Shown here: one piece after another, positions 41,856 through 48,655 of the stretch
Position numbering within the stretch: position 1 is the stretch's first letter
Layout: each line of letters opens with the position of its first letter
Assembly (NCBI GenBank): GCA_003153495.1
Contig: PLYU01000259.1
Span: 481 to 49,135, forward strand
Direction: 5' to 3'
DNA: 48,655 nucleotides
From: Myxococcales bacterium
Lineage (GTDB): Bacteria > Myxococcota_A > Polyangia > Polyangiales > Polyangiaceae
The notes under the pieces: generated by a model
The model's input: the letters and a program-made list of their open reading frames with translations, nothing else
Told to the model about the DNA's origin: nothing
The model's database searches: none
Program-made: the position numbers and the translations under genes

Positions 41856-44179
41856 TGGATCTCCCCGATCTCGCGCGCGCCCTCGTGCGCCGTCTCACTG
41901 GATGCCCTCGCGGCTGTCTCCAATACGTCGGAGGCAGGAACGCTGACCGTGAACTGCGTGCGCCCGCACACGCGAACCGCGTCGATTCGCCAGCCGTGCG
42001 CACGGACGATTCGCTGCGTGATCGCGAGCCCCAACCCCGTCCCGCGCGTCTTGGTCGTGAACCACGGGGCGAACAGGCGGGCGGGATCTCCATCGAAGCC
42101 TGGCCCATCGTCCCAGACCACCAGCTCGGCGCCCTCCGCGTCCGAGGTCCATAGCAGCCCGACGTGGCCAGCGATGCCCGTTGCGTCGAGGGCGTTGGAA
42201 ACGAGGTTCACCATCACCTGGGTCACTTGGTCCGGGTCGCATCGCAGCGCGACGCTGGGCGGCACGTCGCTGGCGAGCTCCCGGCCGCTCAGCGCATCGC
42301 GCAAGAGCACCTCGACGCGCACGACCAGGTCTGCCACCGGCACGAGCTGTCGCTCGAGACGCTGCCCCACCATGCGGCGCAGACCCGAGACGAGGCGCTC
42401 GAGGCGGTCGACCTCCTCGCGCCCGATCTCGATCTCCTCGCTTTCGAGCTTGGCGTCTTGCGCGTCGCGCTGGAACACGGAGCGGAAGAAGTTGATCGGG
42501 TAGCGCACCTCGTGCGCGATCTCGGCGGCCACCGTCTCGACGAGGGCGGCGCGCTCCACTTGCCAGGCCGCCACTTGCTGCTGGCGCCGGCGTTCGAGCT
42601 CCGCGTAGCTGTGCGCGTGTGCCAGGGCGAGCGCGGCCTGGTTCGCGATGGTGCGGAGCAGGTCGATATCGTCGCTCGTGAACAGCGCGCCCCCGCGCTT
42701 GTGCCCGACGCGCAGCGAGCCGAGTATTCGTCCCCCGAACTCTGCGAGGATGCTCCGCTCGTCGTCGCTCTCGCTGGGGGCGTCGTCATGTACGCTTGGC
42801 ACGCCATCGCCTTCGGTCGCCAGAAACTCGACCGTTTGGCACGGAAGCCAGCGGCGGACCGTTCGTTCGATGGCCTGCGCTACCTCGCTAGGATCTTTGA
42901 TCGACGTGAGCTCCTCGCTGAGCTGCTCGATCGTAGGCTTGTACTCCGAGAGGGCGGGGAAGAAGCTCCGTTCCACGACACGCATGGCCAAGTAGAGTAA
43001 CGGCGCCGAGACGAGGGCTCCGACGGCGGTGGCGCCGAGCGCGCTCCGGAAGGGAATCCCCAGGGATGCCGAGAGAGCCGCGCCTACGCCGACCGCGAAG
43101 ACGCAGGCGACCGCCCCGGCGACCGCGCGCGTGAGTACGCGCGACAGAAGGGCACGGCTACCCCATAGATCGTGGCGCATGAAGGCGACACCCGTCGCGA
43201 CAGGCGCCAGCCCCATTGCGGGAATTGCGAAGAACGCGGCGACGGACCCACGAGAGCTGAGCTGAGCCACCAGAACGCCGAACCCGACGAGCACGTATGG
43301 CGTTGCCGTCGCGCGGAACAGGACGCGCAGAATGTCCCTCCGGGTTCCGTTGGCGTGTGCGTAGCGCACTCCGAGCACGACCACGAACATGATCAAAGCC
43401 CCGCCGAGAAGGAGCGTGCAGGCGCTTCGGATCCCCGTCACGGGGGCGCCGACTGCGTTTCGCGCAGTCCACACCGCGGCCAGTAGCACTGCGGGGACGT
43501 CGAGCGCGCGAGGCAGCCAGGGAAGGCGCCGAACAAGGGCGACGTCGTCGGGAATCCTGAGCGTCAGTGCCACCAGGGCGAAAGGGGCCCACGCCTGAGA
43601 AGCGTCGAATAGAGGGACCATCGAGCGCGTCGTGTGTGCGTCGAAGAACGTCAAGAAATAGATCGACGTGAGCAGAGCGAACTTCAGGAATGCGCGAGCG
43701 AGAACGCCCCGAGGGCTGCTGCTCAAGGCCACGATCCCGGCGAGCGCGTAGAGCGCGCCGACGAAGATCACCGTGCCGCCGTAGAGCCACCAGCTGGCCT
43801 CGTCGAGCGCTCCCAAACGAAGGTCGAGCTGGCGGGAGCCGGTAGCAGTCAGGACCTCCACGTGCACCGATGGATGTCGTTCCCTGTCGGCCTTCGCAAT
43901 AGCGCGATCCCAAGCGCGCGCGGCGTACTCTCCTCCAGAGGACTTCAGGGGGGCGCCGTCGACCGAGACGATCCGGTCGGGGAAACGTAGCCCTTGCTCG
44001 ATGCCGTCCCACGTCGGCATTCCGATGCTGGAGACGTTCCCTTCGGGGGTAAGGAGGATGCCAGGGAAGGGGTGCTGGTACCACTCTGCCGCTTGCTGGA
44101 GAGCCACCGCCGCAAGGAGGGCCGCCGCCATCGCGATGGCCGCGACGGCGAACGGGACCTTCGGGGCTGTGGTGCTCAT
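41852..44179 (-). CDS. Polytopic histidine kinase with PDZ-like and GAF domains, ComP-like layout
   Basis: 775 residues. TM1 (~10-30), a PDZ-like periplasmic region (~40-125; GLRFPDRIVSVDGAPLKSSG), about eight further helices (~133-400), a GAF-like region (~430-525), a helical linker, a HisKA-type box IAHEVRYPINFFRS (H556; RNP replaced by RYP) and an HATPase domain with NLVSNALDA, DDGPGF and GTGLGLAI. TM1-PDZ-polytopic sensor followed by a soluble module is the topology of Bacillus ComP, receptor of the isoprenylated ComX peptide, although ComP has a HisKA_3 core. Its 3' end overlaps the response-regulator gene; 45 bases upstream lies the S8 protease. Receptor role for the 104-aa gene product is inference. 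Confidence 0.85.
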   Translation of the reverse strand: MSTTAPKVPFAVAAIAMAAALLAAVALQQAAEWYQHPFPGILLTPEGNVSSIGMPTWDGIEQGLRFPDRIVSVDGAPLKSSGGEYAARAWDRAIAKADRERHPSVHVEVLTATGSRQLDLRLGALDEASWWLYGGTVIFVGALYALAGIVALSSSPRGVLARAFLKFALLTSIYFLTFFDAHTTRSMVPLFDASQAWAPFALVALTLRIPDDVALVRRLPWLPRALDVPAVLLAAVWTARNAVGAPVTGIRSACTLLLGGALIMFVVVLGVRYAHANGTRRDILRVLFRATATPYVLVGFGVLVAQLSSRGSVAAFFAIPAMGLAPVATGVAFMRHDLWGSRALLSRVLTRAVAGAVACVFAVGVGAALSASLGIPFRSALGATAVGALVSAPLLYLAMRVVERSFFPALSEYKPTIEQLSEELTSIKDPSEVAQAIERTVRRWLPCQTVEFLATEGDGVPSVHDDAPSESDDERSILAEFGGRILGSLRVGHKRGGALFTSDDIDLLRTIANQAALALAHAHSYAELERRRQQQVAAWQVERAALVETVAAEIAHEVRYPINFFRSVFQRDAQDAKLESEEIEIGREEVDRLERLVSGLRRMVGQRLERQLVPVADLVVRVEVLLRDALSGRELASDVPPSVALRCDPDQVTQVMVNLVSNALDATGIAGHVGLLWTSDAEGAELVVWDDGPGFDGDPARLFAPWFTTKTRGTGLGLAITQRIVRAHGWRIDAVRVCGRTQFTVSVPASDVLETAARASSETAHEGAREIGEIH

Positions 44180-44224
44180 GCGACGGCGACGTATTCGAGT
44201 CGCACGGTACAGGGTCGCCCGACC

Positions 44225-46057
44225 TTAGGCGCTGCGCAAGGTCTCGGAAACGGTAGCCGATTGTCCTTGGGCGGTCGCCGAGGAGCTGGACCACACCGTG
44301 CGGAACAAGTCGAGCACGCCGTTCTCGAGCCGCGCGCAGTCCAAGTCCGAGTCGGCGCACGCGCGGGTCAGGACATCGGTCGTTCGCCGGAGCTCCTCGC
44401 GCACCTTGGGGGGTGCCGTCTGGGCAGCGAGCAGGCTCCGCGCGAGCAGCGCGAGCTGTCTCGCCAGGGCGCCCGGCGTCTGCGTCCTGGCGCGCGAGGG
44501 ACGCGCCGCGATGAGTCGGGCGTGGCGGAGTACGGCGCGAACGGCGTGCTCGATATCGGGGCGCGAGAGAAGCGTTCGGACGGCCCAGCCCGACAAGTCC
44601 GCCGAATACGGGCGCTTGGCGCAAGTCGACCATCCTCGAGCGGCCTCCTCCTCACCCATGGCAAGCAGGGCCAGGGCAAAAGGATCCCGGGCAGCCGCGC
44701 AAGCGCGGGTCGCGTTCAGTCGACCGTAGCCGTGCTTTGCATCGTGGCCGTCCGGATCGCGGCCGAGAGGCAGGACGTCCGCCGGATCGACGAGGTTCGC
44801 TTCCGCGGCCTCGGTCGGCCCGGGAGCGTCCGCCGTACGGCTGAGGATCGAATGCAGCTCGTGCAACTGGAGCGCCGGGTTACAGCCCAAGACGAGAGCG
44901 ACGACGCCCGCGGCGATCGCCGACGCGCCGCTCGACTCGGCGTGGAAGAGGCGTTCGTGAGTCGAGAACGGGTGGGCGATGTCGTCTCCCGGCGCCGTCC
45001 ACCGCACGGCGGGCCCGCGGTTCGCGAATGGACGCAACTTGCCATCGCGGAGGCGCGGGAAAAGAAACCAACCGCCCCGACGTCCCCCCGGCGCTACGCA
45101 GTGGACGCGCGGATCGCTTGCCGGATCACCCAGTGTCAGCGAGAGGCTCGCGTGAACGGACCCTTCGGGGCTGGACGCCTCGCGCCCCGTCGGCAACACG
45201 ACGACGCTTCCGCGCCCTTTGCGGCCCAGCCGAACCGCGACCTCCAGTGCGTCATCGAGCATCGGACTCGTCGTTCCCTCGACGTAGGTGGCGCAGACGA
45301 TCACGTCGGCGCCCTCGAAGACCGCGCGCGCGATGGCCAGCGGAAGTGAGAAGACGTCGATGCCCGCCTTCGAGATGCAATACGCGCGCACCGACGTGTC
45401 AGGCGCGATTCCCGCGAAGTGACTTCCGTCGCTCCGAATGGCGCCGGACGCCCAGGCGATCATGAGGGCGGCGTGCCCGTTGACGGTGGGCGACCGTTCG
45501 ACCCCCACGCAGGTGGTTCGGTCCAGCTCGAGATGCTCGAAGTCGGCGGTGTCGTCGTCAATGACCGCCAGGCGGGTGCCCGCGCCAGTCCTACATACCG
45601 CACGATCCATACGAATCCCGCCGCCTTCGCCTAGAAACCAGAGGCCTCCCGAGGTCGGCGCGACGGCCAAGCTTCGCTGCCGTCGCACTCGCCAACCGGC
45701 GCCATGGACGGGAGGTGCGTCGGCGAAGTCGAGCGATGGAGGGAGCGCCATGGTTCCCACGCGGGCGGAGGCCAGGTATCGGACGGCGATTCGGGCTCGC
45801 GAGAGAATCTCCGCGACGTCCGCGCGCATGATGCGAACGGTGGCGGATCGGACGCGCGTCCAGTAGAGCGGCGCCCGCGCGAGGAGCGTCTCGACTACAA
45901 CGTCCGTTCCGAGATCTTGCAGCGCCTCGCTGAACGCGGCGGTCGGCACGTGGTCGTACGTCGCGATGACCACGTCCAGCAGCTCTCGCCCGTCGCTCGT
46001 CGGCCCGTGCGAAGGCGCTTCGTACGGGAAATCCCAATCGTGGAGTATTCGCTTCAT
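44225..46057 (-). CDS. Subtilisin-like (S8) serine protease, no signal peptide
   Basis: ATG at 46057 overlaps the stop of the isoprenoid-enzyme gene (ATGA). 610 residues beginning MKRILHDWDF, no signal peptide, so cytoplasmic. The S8 domain occupies ~160-450: Asp in RLAVIDDDTADFEH (D167/168), His H195 in VNGHAALMIAWASG, and Ser S376 in AESSGASAIAAGVVAL, aligned to the GTSMAxP block. The oxyanion-hole Asn (usually GN) reads LPTGREAS, Arg instead of Asn. An unfamiliar ~150-residue N-terminal domain and a helical C-terminal ~150 residues flank it. Cytoplasmic S8 proteases process precursor peptides in cyanobactin systems; the position suggests processing of the 104-aa product. Confidence 0.8.
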   Translation of the reverse strand: MKRILHDWDFPYEAPSHGPTSDGRELLDVVIATYDHVPTAAFSEALQDLGTDVVVETLLARAPLYWTRVRSATVRIMRADVAEILSRARIAVRYLASARVGTMALPPSLDFADAPPVHGAGWRVRRQRSLAVAPTSGGLWFLGEGGGIRMDRAVCRTGAGTRLAVIDDDTADFEHLELDRTTCVGVERSPTVNGHAALMIAWASGAIRSDGSHFAGIAPDTSVRAYCISKAGIDVFSLPLAIARAVFEGADVIVCATYVEGTTSPMLDDALEVAVRLGRKGRGSVVVLPTGREASSPEGSVHASLSLTLGDPASDPRVHCVAPGGRRGGWFLFPRLRDGKLRPFANRGPAVRWTAPGDDIAHPFSTHERLFHAESSGASAIAAGVVALVLGCNPALQLHELHSILSRTADAPGPTEAAEANLVDPADVLPLGRDPDGHDAKHGYGRLNATRACAAARDPFALALLAMGEEEAARGWSTCAKRPYSADLSGWAVRTLLSRPDIEHAVRAVLRHARLIAARPSRARTQTPGALARQLALLARSLLAAQTAPPKVREELRRTTDVLTRACADSDLDCARLENGVLDLFRTVWSSSSATAQGQSATVSETLRSA

Positions 46058-47019
46058 GAGAGCACCTCCCCTGCCCAGGCCGCGAGCGCATGCGCCCGCA
46101 CTGCGTATCCGGGATGACGTGTCTCCCCCGCGACCAGCCCCTGAAGTCGCGCCTCCTGCGCTGCGGCCCACGAGGCGAGCCGGGGTGCGTTCAGCGCCGA
46201 CGCGCGCATCCGGGCGAGCCCCATGTGCTGCTGCGCTCGAACGAGCATGCGCCGGAGCACCCCCGAGTGGAGCACGTGCTTGCGCATGCTCGCGCCCGCA
46301 GTCGGCCGCTCCCCCGAGGATGGAGGTGGCACGCTCCCCTTCATGAGGCAGACGGCCCATGCGCCGCCGCCTTTCAGATCGTCCTCCCAGTCCACGACGT
46401 CGTCCGCCATCTGCAGGCCCAGCCACACCGATTCGAGCGTCGTGCGCACCGAGTCGCACCGTCCCTCGCTCCAGCCGGCGACGCGCGCCAGCCCCGTGCT
46501 CGCCACGAGCCCGGCGCACTGCTTGTCGAGCGACGCTCGTTCATAGAGGTCCATGTCCATCGCCTGGCCGGACTCGAGCAGCGAGCGCTCGCTACGGATC
46601 GCGCGCAGGGAAAGGACATCGGCCGGCCCGAAGTCGCAGCCGGGCGGTGCCTGTCCGCCGAAGAGCCGTGCGATGGCGCGATCGCGCTCGTGCCGCGCCC
46701 GTCCGAGGACGGCGGTGACGGTGGGTGACACGGGAATCTGCCCGTCTTCGATCCGGTCGGTCCCGAACGCGTCGATGACGGCAAGAGCGTGCGCCATCAC
46801 CGCGTCGCGGACCGCCTGGCGGGAGACGCCTGGCATGGCTTCGGCGAACAGCGCGGGAGCGCCGAGCGTCGCCTCGTGCGAGAAGACCCGACTCCACGGG
46901 ACACGCTCCGGCGCGAGCCGGAGCGCGCGGGGAAGATCCCGCGCGCTCTCGGCCAGCGGCTCTCCGAGCCCCTCGGCGAACGCCTCGAAGAGCTCATCGA
47001 CAAGCTCGAAGATGTTCAT
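46054..47019 (-). CDS. Class I isoprenoid-synthase-like enzyme, ComQ-like candidate
   Basis: 321 residues; the ATG overlaps the stop of the small gene as TGATG. All-helical, with an Asp-rich motif typical of the trans-prenyltransferase/terpene-synthase fold: LQMADDVVDWEDDLKGGG (D206, D207, D210, D213, D214), and an earlier Asp cluster AVIDAFGTDRIEDGQI (D83, D88, D92) where the first metal-binding motif is expected. QxxDDxxDxxxD resembles polyprenyl or squalene synthase second motifs. In Bacillus the homologous-fold ComQ attaches geranyl or farnesyl to a Trp of ComX. It could also be a terpene synthase, but coupling to a small protein and a ComP-like kinase favours a peptide-modifying role. 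Confidence 0.75.
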   Translation of the reverse strand: MNIFELVDELFEAFAEGLGEPLAESARDLPRALRLAPERVPWSRVFSHEATLGAPALFAEAMPGVSRQAVRDAVMAHALAVIDAFGTDRIEDGQIPVSPTVTAVLGRARHERDRAIARLFGGQAPPGCDFGPADVLSLRAIRSERSLLESGQAMDMDLYERASLDKQCAGLVASTGLARVAGWSEGRCDSVRTTLESVWLGLQMADDVVDWEDDLKGGGAWAVCLMKGSVPPPSSGERPTAGASMRKHVLHSGVLRRMLVRAQQHMGLARMRASALNAPRLASWAAAQEARLQGLVAGETRHPGYAVRAHALAAWAGEVLS

Positions 47020-47333
47020 CAGTAGATGTTCGACTCCTTCCACGGGGACAGCGACACGTTGAACCGCTCCTCGACGACGATCGCTCGCCACTGCAGCGTC
47101 TGCGTCGCGCTGAGCCCGCCGAAGTTGCCGCCGACCCAGGCGCGAATCCTCTCGTTGAGCTTGTCGCGCGCGCTCGCGGCCGCGGTCGGCTCCTCGTCGG
47201 CCTGGCGGGGATCGAAGTCGTAGAGCGCGAGCAGGCGCTTGAACTCGTCGAACCGTTCCTGGTCGGCGAGGAGCGCCTGATAGAGAGAGCGGAGCTGGGC
47301 GTGGGGATCGTTGACCTGAGCTTGTACTGACAT
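47019..47333 (-). CDS. Small protein, candidate precursor of a modified signalling peptide
   Basis: 104 residues; ATG at 47333 with AGGAG 8 bases upstream. N-terminal ~65 residues are helical and charged (PHAQLRSLYQALLADQERFD; EFKRLLALYDFDPRQADE), followed by a C-terminal segment containing Trp66, Trp82 and Trp98 and ending SPWKESNIY. ComX precursors of Bacillus are 50-75 residues with the isoprenylated Trp near the C-terminus; Trp98 is seven residues from the end here. No signal peptide. The stop overlaps the next ATG. A helper or binding partner of the enzyme is the main alternative. Confidence 0.6.
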   Translation of the reverse strand: MSVQAQVNDPHAQLRSLYQALLADQERFDEFKRLLALYDFDPRQADEEPTAAASARDKLNERIRAWVGGNFGGLSATQTLQWRAIVVEERFNVSLSPWKESNIY

Positions 47334-47669
47334 GGGGTGTTTCTCCTGGTTGGCGCCCGCACGCTGGTGCGTATGCGTCACAGGACCCCTGAGCACGCTT
47401 CGTGCGAGGTCCCGGACGCGCGAAACTGTTCAGGAAGTCGGCAATGGCAAGAGGTGCCTGTGCCCGGAAGCGACCAGGGCTTGCCCTGATCCGACCAGCC
47501 ATCGTCTCGGGCCGCGGCGCGCGGCCTGGGGTCCGACCGCTGCGGCGCCGACCCTCCCTCATGGAATCTATGCCCCGGGCGGTCCCCGCCCCGACTTCGC
47601 TTGTTTCGTGAGAGTTTCCCTCGCCGCAGCAGGCGCCCCACGAGCTCGCGTGGTACCTATGCGCACCCC
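47334..47669. other. Divergent intergenic region upstream of the peptide operon
   Basis: 336 bases without a gene. Contains CAGGGCTTGCCCTG (47475-47488), a perfect inverted repeat with two central bases, possibly an operator. The promoter of the minus-strand signalling operon and that of the pseudouridine synthase gene should lie here. I searched for a sigma54 (-24/-12) element on the minus strand and found none with correct spacing. Confidence 0.5.
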
Positions 47670-48614
47670 GTGCGCGAGCTCGTCATCCCCACGCCCCTCG
47701 AAGGGGCCCGCCTCGACAAGGCGCTCGCGGAGCTCGTCCCCGAGCTCTCCCGCGCGCGCATTCGCCGCGCCATCGAGATGGGCGTCGTTCGCGTCAACGG
47801 CCGCCGCATGCCGAAGGGCGGCACGGTGGCGAGCGGCGATAGGGTCCAGATCGAGGTCACGCAGGTCGCCGAGGCGCCGGCGGTGGCCAGCCCGGAGGCC
47901 GAGCTGAGGGTCGTGCTCGAGACCGAGCAGGTCGTCGTGGTCGACAAGCCCTCCGGCCAGCCCACGGCGCCTCTGCGGCCCGGGGAGACGGGCACGCTCG
48001 TCAACGCGCTGCTCGGCCGCTACCCGGAGCTCGTCCCGACCTCCGCCGACGTGTTCATCGGGCACTCGGCGCGCGAGCCGGGAATCATCCACCGGCTCGA
48101 CACCGACACCAGCGGCGCGGTCGTCGTGGCGCGTACGGCGGCGGCGTTCGAGACGCTCAAGAGCGCCCTGAAGGAGGAGCGCCTCGACAAGCGCTACTTG
48201 CTCGTGTGCGCCGAGCAGGGCCTGCCCGACGAGGGGTCGATCGAGTTCCCGCTGACCAACCACCCGAAGGACCAGCGGCGGGTCTATGCCTGCATTCACC
48301 CGCGCGACGTCATGCGCTACGAGCCGCGCCCGGCGTCCACGCGCTACCGCGTCGTGCGGCGGTCGGGGCCGTGGGCCCTGGTCGAGGCGACGGTGGGCAA
48401 GGCGCTGCGGCACCAGATTCGCGTTCACTTCGCGGCGATCGGCCACCCTCTGGCTGGAGACGAGCTCTACGGCGGTCCCGTGATCCGGGCGCTGGGCCAC
48501 CACGTCCTGCACGCGGCGCGCGTCGCGTACGCGGGAGGCGGAGAAGTGCCCGCCTTCGATGCCAGCGTGCCGTTGCCGAAGGACATCGCGGCTCTGCTCG
48601 AAGCCGCGCAGTAG
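47670..48614 (+). CDS. rluD: RluA/RluD-family rRNA pseudouridine synthase
   Basis: GTG at 47670 is used since it immediately precedes the S4 domain (LEGARLDKALAELVPELSRA, RIRRAIEMGVVRVNGRRMPK). The catalytic domain has VVVDKPSGQP, IIHRLDTDTSGAVVVA with catalytic Asp D144, LDKRYLLVC, and the C-terminal RHQIRVHFAAIGHPLAGDEL motif. 314 residues. Isomerises uridine in 23S rRNA (RluD: helix 69) or, in paralogues, other sites; S4 plus this length fits RluD/RluC. Its stop codon is immediately followed by a dispersed-repeat copy. Confidence 0.88.
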   Translation: MRELVIPTPLEGARLDKALAELVPELSRARIRRAIEMGVVRVNGRRMPKGGTVASGDRVQIEVTQVAEAPAVASPEAELRVVLETEQVVVVDKPSGQPTAPLRPGETGTLVNALLGRYPELVPTSADVFIGHSAREPGIIHRLDTDTSGAVVVARTAAAFETLKSALKEERLDKRYLLVCAEQGLPDEGSIEFPLTNHPKDQRRVYACIHPRDVMRYEPRPASTRYRVVRRSGPWALVEATVGKALRHQIRVHFAAIGHPLAGDELYGGPVIRALGHHVLHAARVAYAGGGEVPAFDASVPLPKDIAALLEAAQ

Positions 48615-48655
48615 CCCGGTGGGTTTCGTTAGAGACCGAGCGAGGGCTAGCCCTA
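48612..48655 (+). repeat. Dispersed repeat, copy C (cut by the window edge)
   Basis: GAGACCGAGCGAGGGCTAG and the preceding GGTGGGTTTCGTTA match the left part of copy B (GGTGGTTTTCGTCGAGACC). Like copy A, it begins at the stop codon of a gene. The remainder lies outside the window. Confidence 0.65.

Noticed and set aside
47400-47600. Sigma54 promoter upstream of the small-peptide gene
   Set aside because: AGGCACCTCTTGC looks similar, but the GG to GC spacing is 8 instead of 10 bases; other candidates match only the GG and GC pairs.

Overview
The window is very GC-rich on both strands and densely coded. PEGA-domain proteins, Cys-rich multi-repeat lipoproteins, NtrC-type regulators, GTG/TTG starts and numerous lipoproteins point to a Myxococcota, probably Polyangia-like, chromosome. 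That placement is inference from gene content; no rRNA, tRNA or CRISPR was seen.

Layout. 1-2.0 kb: the 3' end of a PEGA protein, then a decayed transposase between two inverted copies of a ~135-bp dispersed repeat (a third partial copy lies at the right edge). 2.0-11.2 kb (minus): three large paralogous Cys-rich lipoproteins in tandem, probably one operon. 11.4-15.1 kb (plus): a Gfo/Idh/MocA oxidoreductase overlapping ftsE, then ftsX and an EnvC-like LytM protein, i.e. a divisome amidase-activation operon. 15.1-26 kb: mostly housekeeping or accessory genes (FGGY kinase, LuxR regulators, PIN protein, outer-membrane protein, RlmI-like methyltransferase, HAD phosphatase, ArgD-like aminotransferase, a catalytically degenerate P1B-type ATPase with a YHS/TRASH-like domain), ending in a 42-bp minisatellite. 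26.5-28.4 kb: a basic conserved protein, an ECF-like sigma factor and a membrane partner that is probably its anti-sigma.

28.4-33.2 kb is a Mu/Tn5053-like mobile element (zinc-ribbon protein, DDE transposase, TniB/ExeA-like ATPase, RepA-like ATPase) bounded by a 16-bp direct repeat. 33.5-38.3 kb is a plus-strand operon of less GC-rich genes for two secreted trypsin-like proteases and four small exported proteins, mostly Cys-rich lipoproteins, followed by an ISKra4 transposase remnant, a duplicated small gene and two LuxR-type regulators.

The most interesting region is 40.4-47.3 kb (minus): a 104-residue small protein, a class I isoprenoid-synthase-like enzyme, a subtilisin-like (S8) protease, a histidine kinase with TM1-PDZ-polytopic-GAF-kinase layout and a sigma54 response regulator. 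Several of these genes overlap by 1-4 nt. This arrangement parallels the ComQXPA isoprenylated-peptide quorum-sensing system of Bacillus (ComX precursor, ComQ, ComP, ComA), with an added protease and an NtrC-family output. It is the best candidate for an undescribed system here. The window closes with an RluD-type pseudouridine synthase.
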